In this document: positions 12,754 through 23,758 of the stretch, piece by piece | Position numbering within the stretch: the first letter of the stretch is position 1 | Layout of the letters: every line of letters begins with the position of its first letter | Origin: Hypoxylon rubiginosum | Lineage: Eukaryota > Ascomycota > Sordariomycetes > Xylariales > Hypoxylaceae | Assembly: GCA_902806565.1 (NCBI GenBank) | Contig: CADCXA010000025.1 | Span: forward strand, 1,426,001-1,490,000 | Length of the DNA: 64,000 bases | Direction of reading: 5' to 3' | Notes under the pieces: model-generated | Told to the model about the DNA's origin: nothing | The model's input: only the letters and a program-made list of their open reading frames with translations | Databases searched by the model: none | Program-made: the position numbers and the translations under genes

Positions 12754-15700
12754 CAATCAGCGTCTCCGCCGGGAGTATCAGCTCCTGGGTCTGGGGACAC
12801 CATTTATCCGCAACAGCTGCAAGGTTGAGCAGCTAACAGAATAACAACAACCACCAACGCATGGGGACGAGGGTAGCACGCGCAAGATTACGAATATCAT
12901 CTAGCGCTACTATCGAGTTAGGGGCTATCTACTGCTGAGCGCCGGGGAACGTTGGGCTAAGAATTATGAACGTTGTCGATTCTCGGCCAACATAACGAAC
13001 TGGAGAGGACTATTACCATCTCCTTACGACCACTACGTTCACGGAATTACCGATTAATAACACGCGACACACCAGACGCAAAACACTTTTCTTGACTCCT
13101 ATCACCAATCGAACACTTTGTACAACAATAGTTAATGGGCCGAAGTCTTTTTCCCGCTCTCTCTGGTTTCCGGGGCGGGTATTTAATATCTAGAGATACC
13201 AAAAGAACCACGACGGTCATGCCATCTACTCGTAATATTGATCATTTGCTTTCTTATTTAACGACAAAATATTAGAGGTCACGGAGAAGGGGGGGGGGGG
13301 CACAGGCGATTAAGGGGTAGGGGCAATGCTTTTGGAAGCTTTTTTTGAATTGCAAGAAATACTAAAGTCTCAATACATATCACGCAACGCGTTCAAGATG
13401 AGAAACGCGTCTACCTACTCTCCTCCTCTCTTTTATTCGATTTCTCTCCCTCTAACTACGGTTCTAATTTACGATGGAAGCACACTGTTGGGGGAAAAAG
13501 AGGGCAATGGGATCGATCGCCTATTTCGTTAACGTTGATGGCAAGTTTGCGGTATGCACTGGGAAGCGAGGATAGATAATCCCCCCAAGGAAAAACTTGA
13601 GACGGAGGTTTTCAGCAGCAGAAGAGATACCCCGGACGAAGCATATGAGGAGGCCAGAAAGAAGAGACATGTTTTATCACCGTGCATTGGAGAGAGGGCC
13701 AAACCTAGCAAAGCTAGGTAGTTACGTTTAGGGACGGGATAGAAGAGCCACGGACGAGAGAAGCGCAGAGCATATCGGAACTTGAGGAACTTCTGGGAAC
13801 CTTCGAGAAAGAGAGCTAGGAAGCTGATGGTTTCTCTGGGCATGGGGCTAGCTGTGAGAGACCTTCTGAGCGTTGGAGGAGAAGCAGAAGAAGGAAGACG
13901 GGGGCCCTTTTGGCCCCCAAGCGACACATCCGTACACGATATTTCACGACTAGCTTTGCTCTACTTTACTACGTTACTAATAATTGCTATTCAGTTACAT
14001 ATTTGTACCTCTTATTATTTTTTGTCCTCCGCAAAAGTCACGCTCGCGTTTAAAAAGCGTGTGTTTGCTGTTACTGACATATGTTGGTCGTGTATCTTAA
14101 TCTCGACGAGGCGGTAGTGGTATGTATGTACGAAGAAGTAATTTAGGTACACCATCTCGTGTTACATTGTGACAAGCTTGCTTACATGCGGAGCTACTAT
14201 GCCTGCCATCAGGTCCCGTTAATGGTGCCGATAAGGATTTCCTAAAATGATGGACATTCTGTTGTTATTATGTGTGTGTATATAATACCAGCCACTTATT
14301 TGTGGTGCAACACGGGGTTTTACCACCCCTTGGAAACCTCTTTGGGCATTGAAACATCCCAACGTGTTTGTGGCTCTTCTTTTTCCTTCTCTCTGTGGGT
14401 GATCTTACATATTCACATTCTTAACTCCACAGAAAAAGAAGAAGAAGAAAAGGATGCTGCTGATAGATGCCTAACATCGGAACATGGGGTACCAAGGGGC
14501 TTGACCTGGGCGTCGCTAGGACTAGGAACACGCAAGCCACGTAGGTACCTAGAAGGATTTTTTTTTTTTGTATTGTACGAAGTACATACTGTGTGTGCAT
14601 TTTATGGCCTGGGTATGGCCTGGGCGGAGCGGAAAAGCAAGGCGGCGCGCCTCCCGCCAGAGCCCAATGGAGAAGAATGGAGAAGAGATATGTAGCCTCA
14701 AGTTTCGAATTCAAGGAAGGCGAGCTTAAGTTACGCATGCGGGCGAACATGGCCTGATTCCTTCTTCAGAGGTATTCACCGCTTCACTCTGGCACGTCAC
14801 GTACCTACGCGTAGGACGGTTTCTTTTCTTCTTCTGCTGGAAAAGTACATACATACCTAATATACCTAGGTACATACCTACCCTAGGTACAGCCGCGAGC
14901 TTTCTGTAGGTACCTGATATCATATCAGTAATAGTACGGTACGGTATAAGTACAGCCAGCTAATAGGCAGGGCGCAATCAGCAGGACAACGTGCAAAAAA
15001 AGACCGCTAGGTTAGGTACCACGTTCTTGATCTGGGAACTTCGATCTACAGTACCCTTCGAGCTGCACGCTAATCACGCCGGCTCTTGTTGCTTCTGGGG
15101 GTATGGTTCCGAGGTTCGCCACCGAGCCACCGGATTGGCCCCTGGGGCCAGGTTGTTAATTTTTTTTTCGTTGTGCGTCTTGTGTGCGTGCGTCGTGTGT
15201 GTGGTGTGTGCGCTGTCATTGTCACATATAGCACGGCCGCGATATAACCCTCCCACCTCCAGGTTCCTTTCGCCCAATCGTTCCCGACTCTGGGCTTCGG
15301 CTTGCCCCTGGCGCACAACGATTATGCGGAGGAGCCTTGGAGTATCCGAGGAGCTTCGAATAAATACACGCCGTTGGCTGAAACCGTTCGCATGCGTGGT
15401 CTCATATAGATTTGAACTGCACCACACACACATGCGCATGGCGGATGCGTTCTCTCACATAAACCGCCGAGACACAATTCGATCGCACTCTCGACCTTCC
15501 TTCTCCAAGAGAGGTATTTCTCTCGTCCACGCCAAAGGGAGAACTCTGGGACCCAATGGTTAGCAGTGCTACCTTTCAACATCTAGAATCAACACGGCCA
15601 TCACGGCAATATATCACCCCGTTGTCAAGGCTGCTGTGCCCCAGGCTAAGACGGTTCCATCTGTTGGATTTCGGCCGGGATACCCTGATCCAGAATCCCG

Positions 15701-18700
15701 GCCGAGGGCCTGGGTCTAGTTAGGTGCTGACAAGTCTGCAAGCTGCTGCTGCTGGTTCTTCGAAGAAGCAACAGGAGTCTTGCGGTGAGAAGACAGTACT
15801 GTTTTGCATGCAGAACCACCTTTTTTTGTTTTTTTGCACGTTGGCGAAGTCATCCAGATATCTCGTTCACTGTCTCCTTGTCATACCCGAACTGATTCCG
15901 TGCGGTGCCTTGATGCTTACTCGGATATCCACGTGGTCTTGTAGAGAAGGAGCCCTAGGTTAGGGAAGATTCGATAAAGTTCCTGTAGCATCAGCCCACA
16001 CTCATCTAGGATAAATCGCGATATCCAGGAATCCATCTCGGAAAAAAGGGAATAGTACCATATATACCATCGAATGGCTCCAGAAGATGAGTTACCTGGG
16101 TCATCCCGAGCAAACAATGTAAGAAACAATACGATGAGAGTTTTGGTAGCTTTGCTGAGCCTTGTGTTCAATACCTATCCTGCTTTCTACTCGGTCAGTG
16201 GTTGACGGCCGGAAACACCAGAGCTTAGGAGGCTAGAGACACGATGGAACGCTATTGGCGTATTGGCATATTGGCACCCCGGATCCCTGCTATTTGCTAT
16301 GGTTGCAAGATCTCCAAGGTCTTTCTTCTGGTACCTATGTCAGTGTAGCGAACCGAGACGAGCTGATTTACCCGTTGCGTACCGTTCCGCTCTCGTAGTC
16401 TCGGTCTCGCAGCGAATGCTGACGTGGTTCCGCAGAGCGCAAAGTTACCTTAGCCCCAAGATATTCATTCCAGCGGTGTGGGAACTCGTTTCAACTGCCG
16501 CCGGCCTTGCAATGAGGGGGCCGGGGCCTTGAGGCGCCCCTGCTGCTGCAGGCTGTAAGAAAATCATTCGCACATTAGGGGATTTTTTGCTGCACGAAAG
16601 CCATCTGCAGTGGGCTGGCTGGCTGGCCTGGCCCCAAGCCGGCCAGCCCGCCCTCGGCAATGCAGCCTGCAGCGCAGTTCCGGAATGTCAATTGACCGTC
16701 ACCACCGGTATTATCTTATCCACGAGATGGATTAGAGCTGATGGCTCGGATCTCGTCGTTTAAATGTGATAGAGTCCGACTTGGTAGTAGCGTACAGCAG
16801 ATTCCCGATCGATCCGGATCTTATATGCCAAATAGCGGAACGCGGAAAGCCTTGGCTAACACGGCTTGGTAAACAGCTTTCAAGGCCTGAAAGGTTAGGT
16901 GATGTCCCGATGTGTGATCGGCTCGAGCCTGTAAGACCTAAGACCGAGTCTAATAACGCTCCTGGTTCCTCTTCATGCGCAATGCGTGCTCCATGGCAAA
17001 GTATCGTCTAACCATCTAATCATCAATGATAACTCCAACTCGGAGAGATTCTAGGCTCAGAAACATCTTCTATGCGTAGTAATGCACTGAGCTCAAGCAC
17101 TCTTAGACCCCCTACCTACCTAGGTACCTTAGGTAGGTACCTAGACTTTCCTGCAAGACCCCAAGCGAGTTGAGGCTGAAAGGAGGATCTCCCGGTATGC
17201 TGCCTCTGATTGGAGGACAGTCGGCCTATGATTCCCAGGATATGTCCAGCTTGCCGTGGAGAGAGGCTTTCAATGTAATATCCATCTCTTCAATTCGAGT
17301 ACCTATCTTCTCCTTCTCCAGGTGGGAAAGGCTCATTCCGAAACAACTTTTGTGCTTACGAGACCAGAAAGAATGTTGCATGTCACTGCTTCGTGTATCC
17401 CGCTTAGTTTGCGCGGCCAATCGGAGATTTCTATTTGACCTCGTCATACGCGACGCTCCAATGCTGTTGGTACGGTACCCGGATCTGACTATCCGTATTA
17501 TCGATTACCTATCGTCATGCTTTGTGGATAAGCCAATTCAGTCGTGATTTGCTGTCGCAAGTATACAGAGAATGCACAACGAGGACATCTAGGTGAAGCA
17601 GAGGAAGTTAGTGAAGACGACGATATCGAAGTAGATCCGGTTTTGCAATCATGCTTAGTATCGGTTATCTTGGCACACGGTCTTTGATCCTTAGTAGGAG
17701 ATCTAGAACTAGAATCCACATGAACCCGAGAGACGTGGGTGATGTGTCTGAGCTTCGGTTTTAACATGTGGGCTTTCCCGCGCCATAGATAGCACACCTC
17801 CGAAAGGTCTGAGCTTTTTTTAATCTTTTCAGAGGCTGTGAGAGAGTCAGCTCAAGAGATATAAGCTAATGGCTAACCTCGACTACCGTAACATGTACGG
17901 TCATAATTCGAAGAAATTCGAAAGCGTGCCGTCGCACGACCAGCATGCGTTTAAAGATATTCATCTCGGTAGCAACAGTATAGGTGTTGCACAGTGCTCG
18001 CGCATACACAAATTGGAGCTTCGAGCCAAGTAAGTCAGGTAATTCTCGAGTCATGATGGACGGATCGGCTACTTAAAACGCATTAGTTCTTGTCAGGCTG
18101 GAGAACCCGTTTTGATTCTTGAGGCCCGACGAACGCTGGGGAGAGATTTGGCAGGCGAGACAAGCCTAGGGATTGTCCAGGCTTACAGCAGTCCTAAGAG
18201 TACCAAGTACAGCTTAGACGGTTTGAGAACGTTTGAAATGGACGTGCTGTGGGGGGTAATAGTATGTGTGTTAAGGGTGATTCGACCCTGTCGTCGACCC
18301 CTATATCGTCCTCGTATTAACGATCCGCCACGCCTCCCTCCTCCTCGTTCCTTACAAAAGAGCAGGCTGGTTTCGACAGGCTGCAGCCGGATCAAGACAA
18401 CCGGCTCCACGATAGGCTCACGGAACCATGTCTCCCTGAATGACCTGCAGGTGGTGAGAGAATTCTCAACTCAAACGACGACCAGTCGTTAGGAGGATGG
18501 CGAGCTTTGCAGCTGCAAGAGAACGAATGCGTAATCCCAATTCGTTACGATCATCATGCGGTGAGTTGGTACGCCATTGGCACGCATTGATGATGGCTAC
18601 CTAGGGGTAGATAGTTAGACGGGTTGCCATTCAGTCGGTCATCCGCGATGTGACTCTAGCTAGCGAGGCGAGAGACGTGGTGTGTGACTTGTGTGAGGAG

Positions 18701-21370
18701 AAGACGAATGAGAAGAGGTTTAAATTTCGTTATCAGGCTGTGTTTTACTAAACCCACCGTTCCCGCAGTTGACCTACAGGAGGTAGGTAGCACCCCTTTG
18801 GAATTAGGTTGTAGGAATAATCCGGCCGAAGTCTAATTCGGAGCATGTCCTCTTGCGCCTTTAGAAACGTACTAACCCATGCATTTATGCGCTATACTGA
18901 AACGTATATCCCCTATATCTGTTACTGGTAATGACACCTAAATGGGGTGGCGCTGTTGATTTGTTGTCGCTGTAACTTCTGCCAGAACAAGCATTCGAAA
19001 TGTAGTTTACAGTAAGTATATTAATGTTTCTCTACTCTTATTCTGAAATCACCGGCATTGAAATACCTTCGTCTACCCCTTGCAGGTTAGACAAGTGTTG
19101 GGAAAAACCTCGAGGTGTATAACTACTTCAAAACTTAATGAGATTATCAGGGATATATATAAAACAAAGGTAAGTACCTAAAATCGGTCTACTTGTATCC
19201 CATATTTATATACGTAAAGAGCCATCTGCACCTGGCAAATACGTTGCTGTCCTCTAACGGTGGTCTATTAAAAGGGTATTTCTCAGCACATCATATATCT
19301 TACCGTTCTATTACCTTTATAATAAGCTTGGCAGAATCGAAAAATAGGTGTGGTTAGCTCAGTCCCTACCTAAGGTAAGCCATAGAATACTTCTAGCTAC
19401 CTAAGTATATTTCATCAAGAGCGGTGCCATCTAAAGAGTGTAAAGATCCATTATCTGGACTGTTCACAGAGTGCTTTTGGACCCGCCGGGTCAGTTAGCA
19501 ATATTACTCCACATGCCTTAGATATTTGAAGCTATTCACAATATTCTCGTCGGAGCTTGGTGGCCCCTTATGTTCGTAGCTCTCTGACCTACAACGGAGT
19601 TGTTTCCATATCACGTTGTTGGCCTCGTAACAGTTCCATTGAGAATTGTTACTAGCTAAGGTGCTAGATTAGACATCGTATATTCAGTAAGAAAGCAGAT
19701 GAGGCCGTTTAGGTATAAGGTTATGAGATCCTCTAGGACCACAGAACCTATCATCAAGAGCAAGTTAAGTAAAAGAAACTAAGGTTATATAATATAGGCG
19801 ACTTACCGAAGCGCCAGCCTACCTAGGTAAGTCGCCAGTTGGCTCAAAAAAAAACACTATCCAAATAGCACAGCTCTTCATCAAGCGTATCAAGTATAGG
19901 GCAGTAAAAGCTACCTAGGTACCTACTTAACCATACTGCGTAGCACAATTTGTCATATTACATGGTTGGAAAACTTCTCATGACATGCGAATCTAGACCA
20001 TTAACATTACCAAATTAATCCCTCATAGAACACGACGTGTCAAAGTAAAAAATAATGCCAATGGTGATTTATACTTATAATTTTACATATTACATGAGAA
20101 GGGTCACGGTAGCCTCTCTCGAGCACCAGACTCTACGGACTCCGCCCAGAATACACCATGTCGCCTTTCAGTGTCTTATTAAGTTTAGACATACAAGCCG
20201 GAGGTAGCTCGCTACAGAGTTATAATATGATTTCCGTTTACGATTTATGAGCACGGCCTTTGAGGTGTTAAACATTGGACCAAATCCTGCTCATACTAGG
20301 TGGCAGCAAAATGATGTCTATAGTACAATAGAAAACAAGTATCGTGCAACACAAGGATTAAACACTATACCACCTACCTTAGGTAGGTAGGTAGGCATCT
20401 AGCAACAAGTCGTCTTCTAACAACCACACTCCAAAACACCCCCTATATGCTCCGAAAGAAACAGCTACCGAAAAGAACTACGTTATCAGAAGAGTTGTGC
20501 AAGACGCTAGCAACTTACAGTAGTTAAAATCAAGTTAAGATGATTCTCGTCCATATCCGAGAAATGATAACGAATAACGACTCAGTTGATATCGTAGATA
20601 TTACGTTCATTGTCCCTAGCAAGTTGGATACAGTTCACGGATAAGATGTCGCACCTAATTTTCTAGATGTCTAAAATACCAAGGTAACTAGGTGCCTATC
20701 TAGGTAGGTTGGCATCACGCATCAATGATCTATGGGTGAAAATTAATAGGAAACTTGCATAGTCGCCTCGGTCTCGGTCTCGGTATAACTTCCATTGACA
20801 AAGCCATTACAAACATCTTAATTATTTGATGCATGGAATAAAGATAAACACTATATCATGTAGAGTTTAGTTATAAACTACAAGGTTTTTTTCAATGCGT
20901 TGTTAATTTTTGTATTGTCAAAAGATCAGTTTCCACGTATTGTACACATTGCATACCGCTACCGAGAGGTAGGTACCTACCTCCTAATATACCTATAGCA
21001 TGCACGCATAAAAGTGCTCCTTCAAATACTCTGATAATAAATTAGAAATAAATGTAATATAAAACATTAAATTTATGATTTACTTAACTAATAAGAGAGG
21101 ATTCTCTTAATAGCTATATGTCTAGTGTAAAGGGGTCTCAAATTTACGTATGCCCTCCATTGGCAACCCCCTAATCCCTAGGTAGCTTTCTAGCCCCTAT
21201 ATATTGCCCTAAACACTTTTCCAGGTACCTACTTACCCTTACGTGCCTTTGTATGCTACATCCTTTTAATTGAGCGACGAGTGACTATAAGGAAAAGAAG
21301 ACACAATATAGTAACCCTTATAGATTCGAGCAATCAACCCTAGAAATCTTCCCTACCTAGGTAAATAACA
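12754..21370. other. 8.6-kb gene-poor region
   Basis: No gene could be supported. Frames up to 190 codons exist (for example 14991-15563) but have no family resemblance, biased low-complexity translations and overlap antisense frames. From about 18500 to 21340 no frame exceeds 60 codons and the DNA is AT-richer. Notable contents: a run of G at about 13290-13300, a GT-rich tract at about 15176-15210, a GC hairpin at 15671-15705, a GGCTGGCTGGC/GCCGGCCAGCCC inverted repeat at about 16610-16650, and many ACCTAGGT/TAGGTACCTA motifs (17111-17144, 19815-19830, 19910-19930, 20370-20395, 20695-20710, 20965-20982, 21350-21362). Confidence 0.55.
15671..15705. repeat. Perfect 10-bp GC-rich hairpin
   Basis: TCGGCCGGGA (15671-15680) is repeated inverted as TCCCGGCCGA (15696-15705) around a 15-base spacer. 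It stands alone in non-coding DNA. It could be a small inverted-repeat relic or an RNA stem; no function assigned. Confidence 0.6.
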
Positions 21371-21913
21371 ATGTGTCCTCCCGTGCCCGTTATCCTCGCA
21401 GCTCTCTTATCGTACCGCACACACATCGGCGGCCGCAACCATCGCGCCTTCTCGGTCATCATTCCAGATATTGAGGCCGCCGATCCTGATGACCCAGACC
21501 TTTTCGAATCAGACGCGGAGCTGGAAGAGGTTCGCCTGGAATTCACCCTGCGGCTCGTCGGCTCTGGCCACGGCACGCGCCCGCCCATCACCCGTCCGTC
21601 GGACGTGTTGACGTACTGGGAGGACCTGGCGCCGCGGCTCGCCCTGGATGGAGCCTCGGTATATCATGACGCCTCCTGGCGCGACGAGATGAGGGATGTC
21701 TACATGCGGGGAGTGTTGCGAGGTCTCAACGAGCGATGTTCTGGTCTCGCTGCTACGTGGGAGTTCCCTGCCGATCTGGCTGTCGTTCTACAGCACGGGG
21801 ATAGTCTGGAGGGCCCTGGCTGGCACCAATATCGCGAGGAGCACGAGACCGTGATTTTCTTCGAGGGTTGGGTCGGCGGTAGCACGGAGGAAATTGCTGC
21901 AGAGCGGGATTAG
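21371..21913 (+). CDS. Small acidic hypothetical protein
   Basis: Single-exon frame of 180 codons from ATG at 21371 to TAG. It is markedly GC-richer, with G/C third positions, than the AT-rich flanks, which is the main sign that it is coding. The protein is acidic (DIEAADPDDPDLFESDAELEE near residue 35) and rich in Trp/Asp, for example YWEDLAPRLALDGASVYHD and CSGLAATWEFPADLAVVLQ. The first 20 residues (MCPPVPVILAALLSYRTHI) are mildly hydrophobic but not a convincing signal peptide. No known domain recognised. It lies 5' of the broken chitinase on the same strand. The start codon follows an ACCTAGGT motif. It may be a lineage-specific gene. Confidence 0.6.
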   Translation: MCPPVPVILAALLSYRTHIGGRNHRAFSVIIPDIEAADPDDPDLFESDAELEEVRLEFTLRLVGSGHGTRPPITRPSDVLTYWEDLAPRLALDGASVYHDASWRDEMRDVYMRGVLRGLNERCSGLAATWEFPADLAVVLQHGDSLEGPGWHQYREEHETVIFFEGWVGGSTEEIAAERD

Positions 21914-22608
21914 TCGTAGCGCTACGTTGCTTGCCTGGGACAGTTTAGAGTAGTACAAGTCTTACGGTGAGCCCCGAGAGGAGGACTGGGGTGTCTCTGC
22001 GGAGGAAGTGTTTCAGGCGTAAGATCCAATTAGCTCCCAGGTCTTGTTCCATTTCATCTATGTCTCTACCTGGAACAATTGGGGTATCTATTCTTGACAC
22101 AATGTCACCCGTAGTCCATACAGAGCAAACGTCAACTCTACATGACCCCCGTGAGGTCGAGCAAATCCCATTATTGTGTAGAGTAGGACATGAGTCCAGC
22201 AAAACAAGGCCGGAAAGACAGAGTCACGGCCTCTAGACATTCACTAACATAAACAAGCTATGATTTCCGAGAAACAATAGCAATATTAGCTGTTCAACCC
22301 AGCTTTCCCATCTTTCTTGAACCCTTGAGAAGGCGAGCGGGGACAGCAAGAGTTCCAACTGCTGTACATAGCGGCTCTGCCATCTGTAAAGAGACACGTG
22401 GGCGCGAAGGATTCTGCATCCTCTCTGGAAAATCTCTGCCAAGGCCCGAATAATTGGTGGAAGCCTTTCCCGCCAGACGGAATCTTCAGTCCTGGGATGC
22501 TGAAACCTGCCTTCAATGACCCAAAAGGTCGAAGCTGACTTACTGACGAGACGCGTGCATGAAGCCTCAAGCGTTCCCGTCATCCTAGCGTGCACCGAAT
22601 CATTATGA
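21914..22608. other. Intergenic or decayed 5' part of the chitinase gene
   Basis: This is the stretch where a signal peptide, LysM and CBM18 chitin-binding modules would be expected for this chitinase family, but none is visible in any plus-strand frame. Minus-strand frames exist (22233-22883, 216 codons), but the upper part is simply the antisense of chitinase exon 1. Nothing else supportable. Confidence 0.4.
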
Positions 22609-23435
22609 TTGGTACTGTCTCGATCTAGCCTAATTGAACGGAATGTCGTCGCCAGATGGCAGTCTCTCTGTGGATTATACAGGCGAAAGCCATCATCGCC
22701 CGCCGGCTTAAAGTACACGCATGTGCACTGGGGCTTTGGAAAAATCGCGTCAGACATGAGTGTCACCATCAACGACACATACAGGCAGTGGGACGACTTT
22801 AAAAGTTTGAGTGCCTCGGGCATCAAAACAGTTCTATCCTTTGGCGGCTGGGGCGACTCAACTGACCCTGCCACATATGACATTCTTCGGACGGTCGTGA
22901 GTCCAGAGGGCCGGGAAACCTTTACTGATAACGTAGCCGGCTTTGCTAATGATCAAGGGTTGGATGGAATCGATATTGACTGGGAATATTCAGGAGTAAG
23001 TTAACAACTTCTCTCTCAACTACCTCTTCTCGTTTTCACTTTCCAGGTTGCTAACCTTGATTAATAGGCACCCGATATTCCAGGTATCCCCCCCGGGCAA
23101 AAAGAAGACGGCGAATACTACCTCGCTATGTTAAGGATGCTCAGAAGCAAGCTAGACAAAAGCAAAACTCTTTCCATCGCAGCACCCGCTTCTTATTGGT
23201 ACCTAAAGTCTTTCCCTATCGCCAACATGTCCGAGTCTCTCGACTACATCGTCTACATGACATATGACTTGCACGGTCAATGGGATGCTGGTAAAATATA
23301 TGCGTAAGAAGGCTGCCCAGGAGGAAACTGCCTGAGAAGCCATGGTAATCTCTTCCTATTTCCGTTTTAAGCTATATCAACTTCTCTTTATTTTATTAGT
23401 ACTGCCACAATTCCACCAGCTAACCAGATACTTAT

Positions 23436-23758
23436 TGTAACAAAAGTCTATATCAAAGACTTAAAATAGCTTTAATTTAATATAATAATTTTTATAAATC
23501 CTAAGGTTTTTAATTCCTTTTAATTTAAATAAAAATTTAAAGCCTTATTTATATTTTAAAATTATTATTTAATTTTTACCTTATTACCGTTTTAAGTGTT
23601 TAATTAATATATATTAATTTTATTATTTTAATTTAAATTATTTTTATTTATTTAATTTTAATTAATTTATATATTAATATATAAAATATATATTTATTAA
23701 AATTTATAATTATAAATTTTTTTAATTAAATAAATTATTTAAATTAAATTATATAATA
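23436..23758. repeat. Left terminal direct repeat (LTR)
   Basis: Begins TGTAACAAAAGTCTATATC exactly where similarity to the right copy starts. It is the less mutated of the two at its outer end: each difference in its first 45 bases is C or G here and T or A in the right copy. The sequence just inside (TTAACTTTTTT) is where a primer binding site would lie but is unreadable after RIP. Confidence 0.85.

Noticed and set aside
14991..15563. 190-codon frame in the desert
   Set aside because: Low-complexity translation of GT-rich DNA, no motifs, overlapping antisense frames of similar length.
19345..19420. tRNA-like A box (TGGTTAGCTCAGT)
   Set aside because: No B box or matching acceptor stem within tRNA distance.
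22233..22883. 216-codon minus-strand frame overlapping chitinase exon 1
   Set aside because: Its upper half is the antisense of clear GH18 coding sequence; the rest has no family resemblance.
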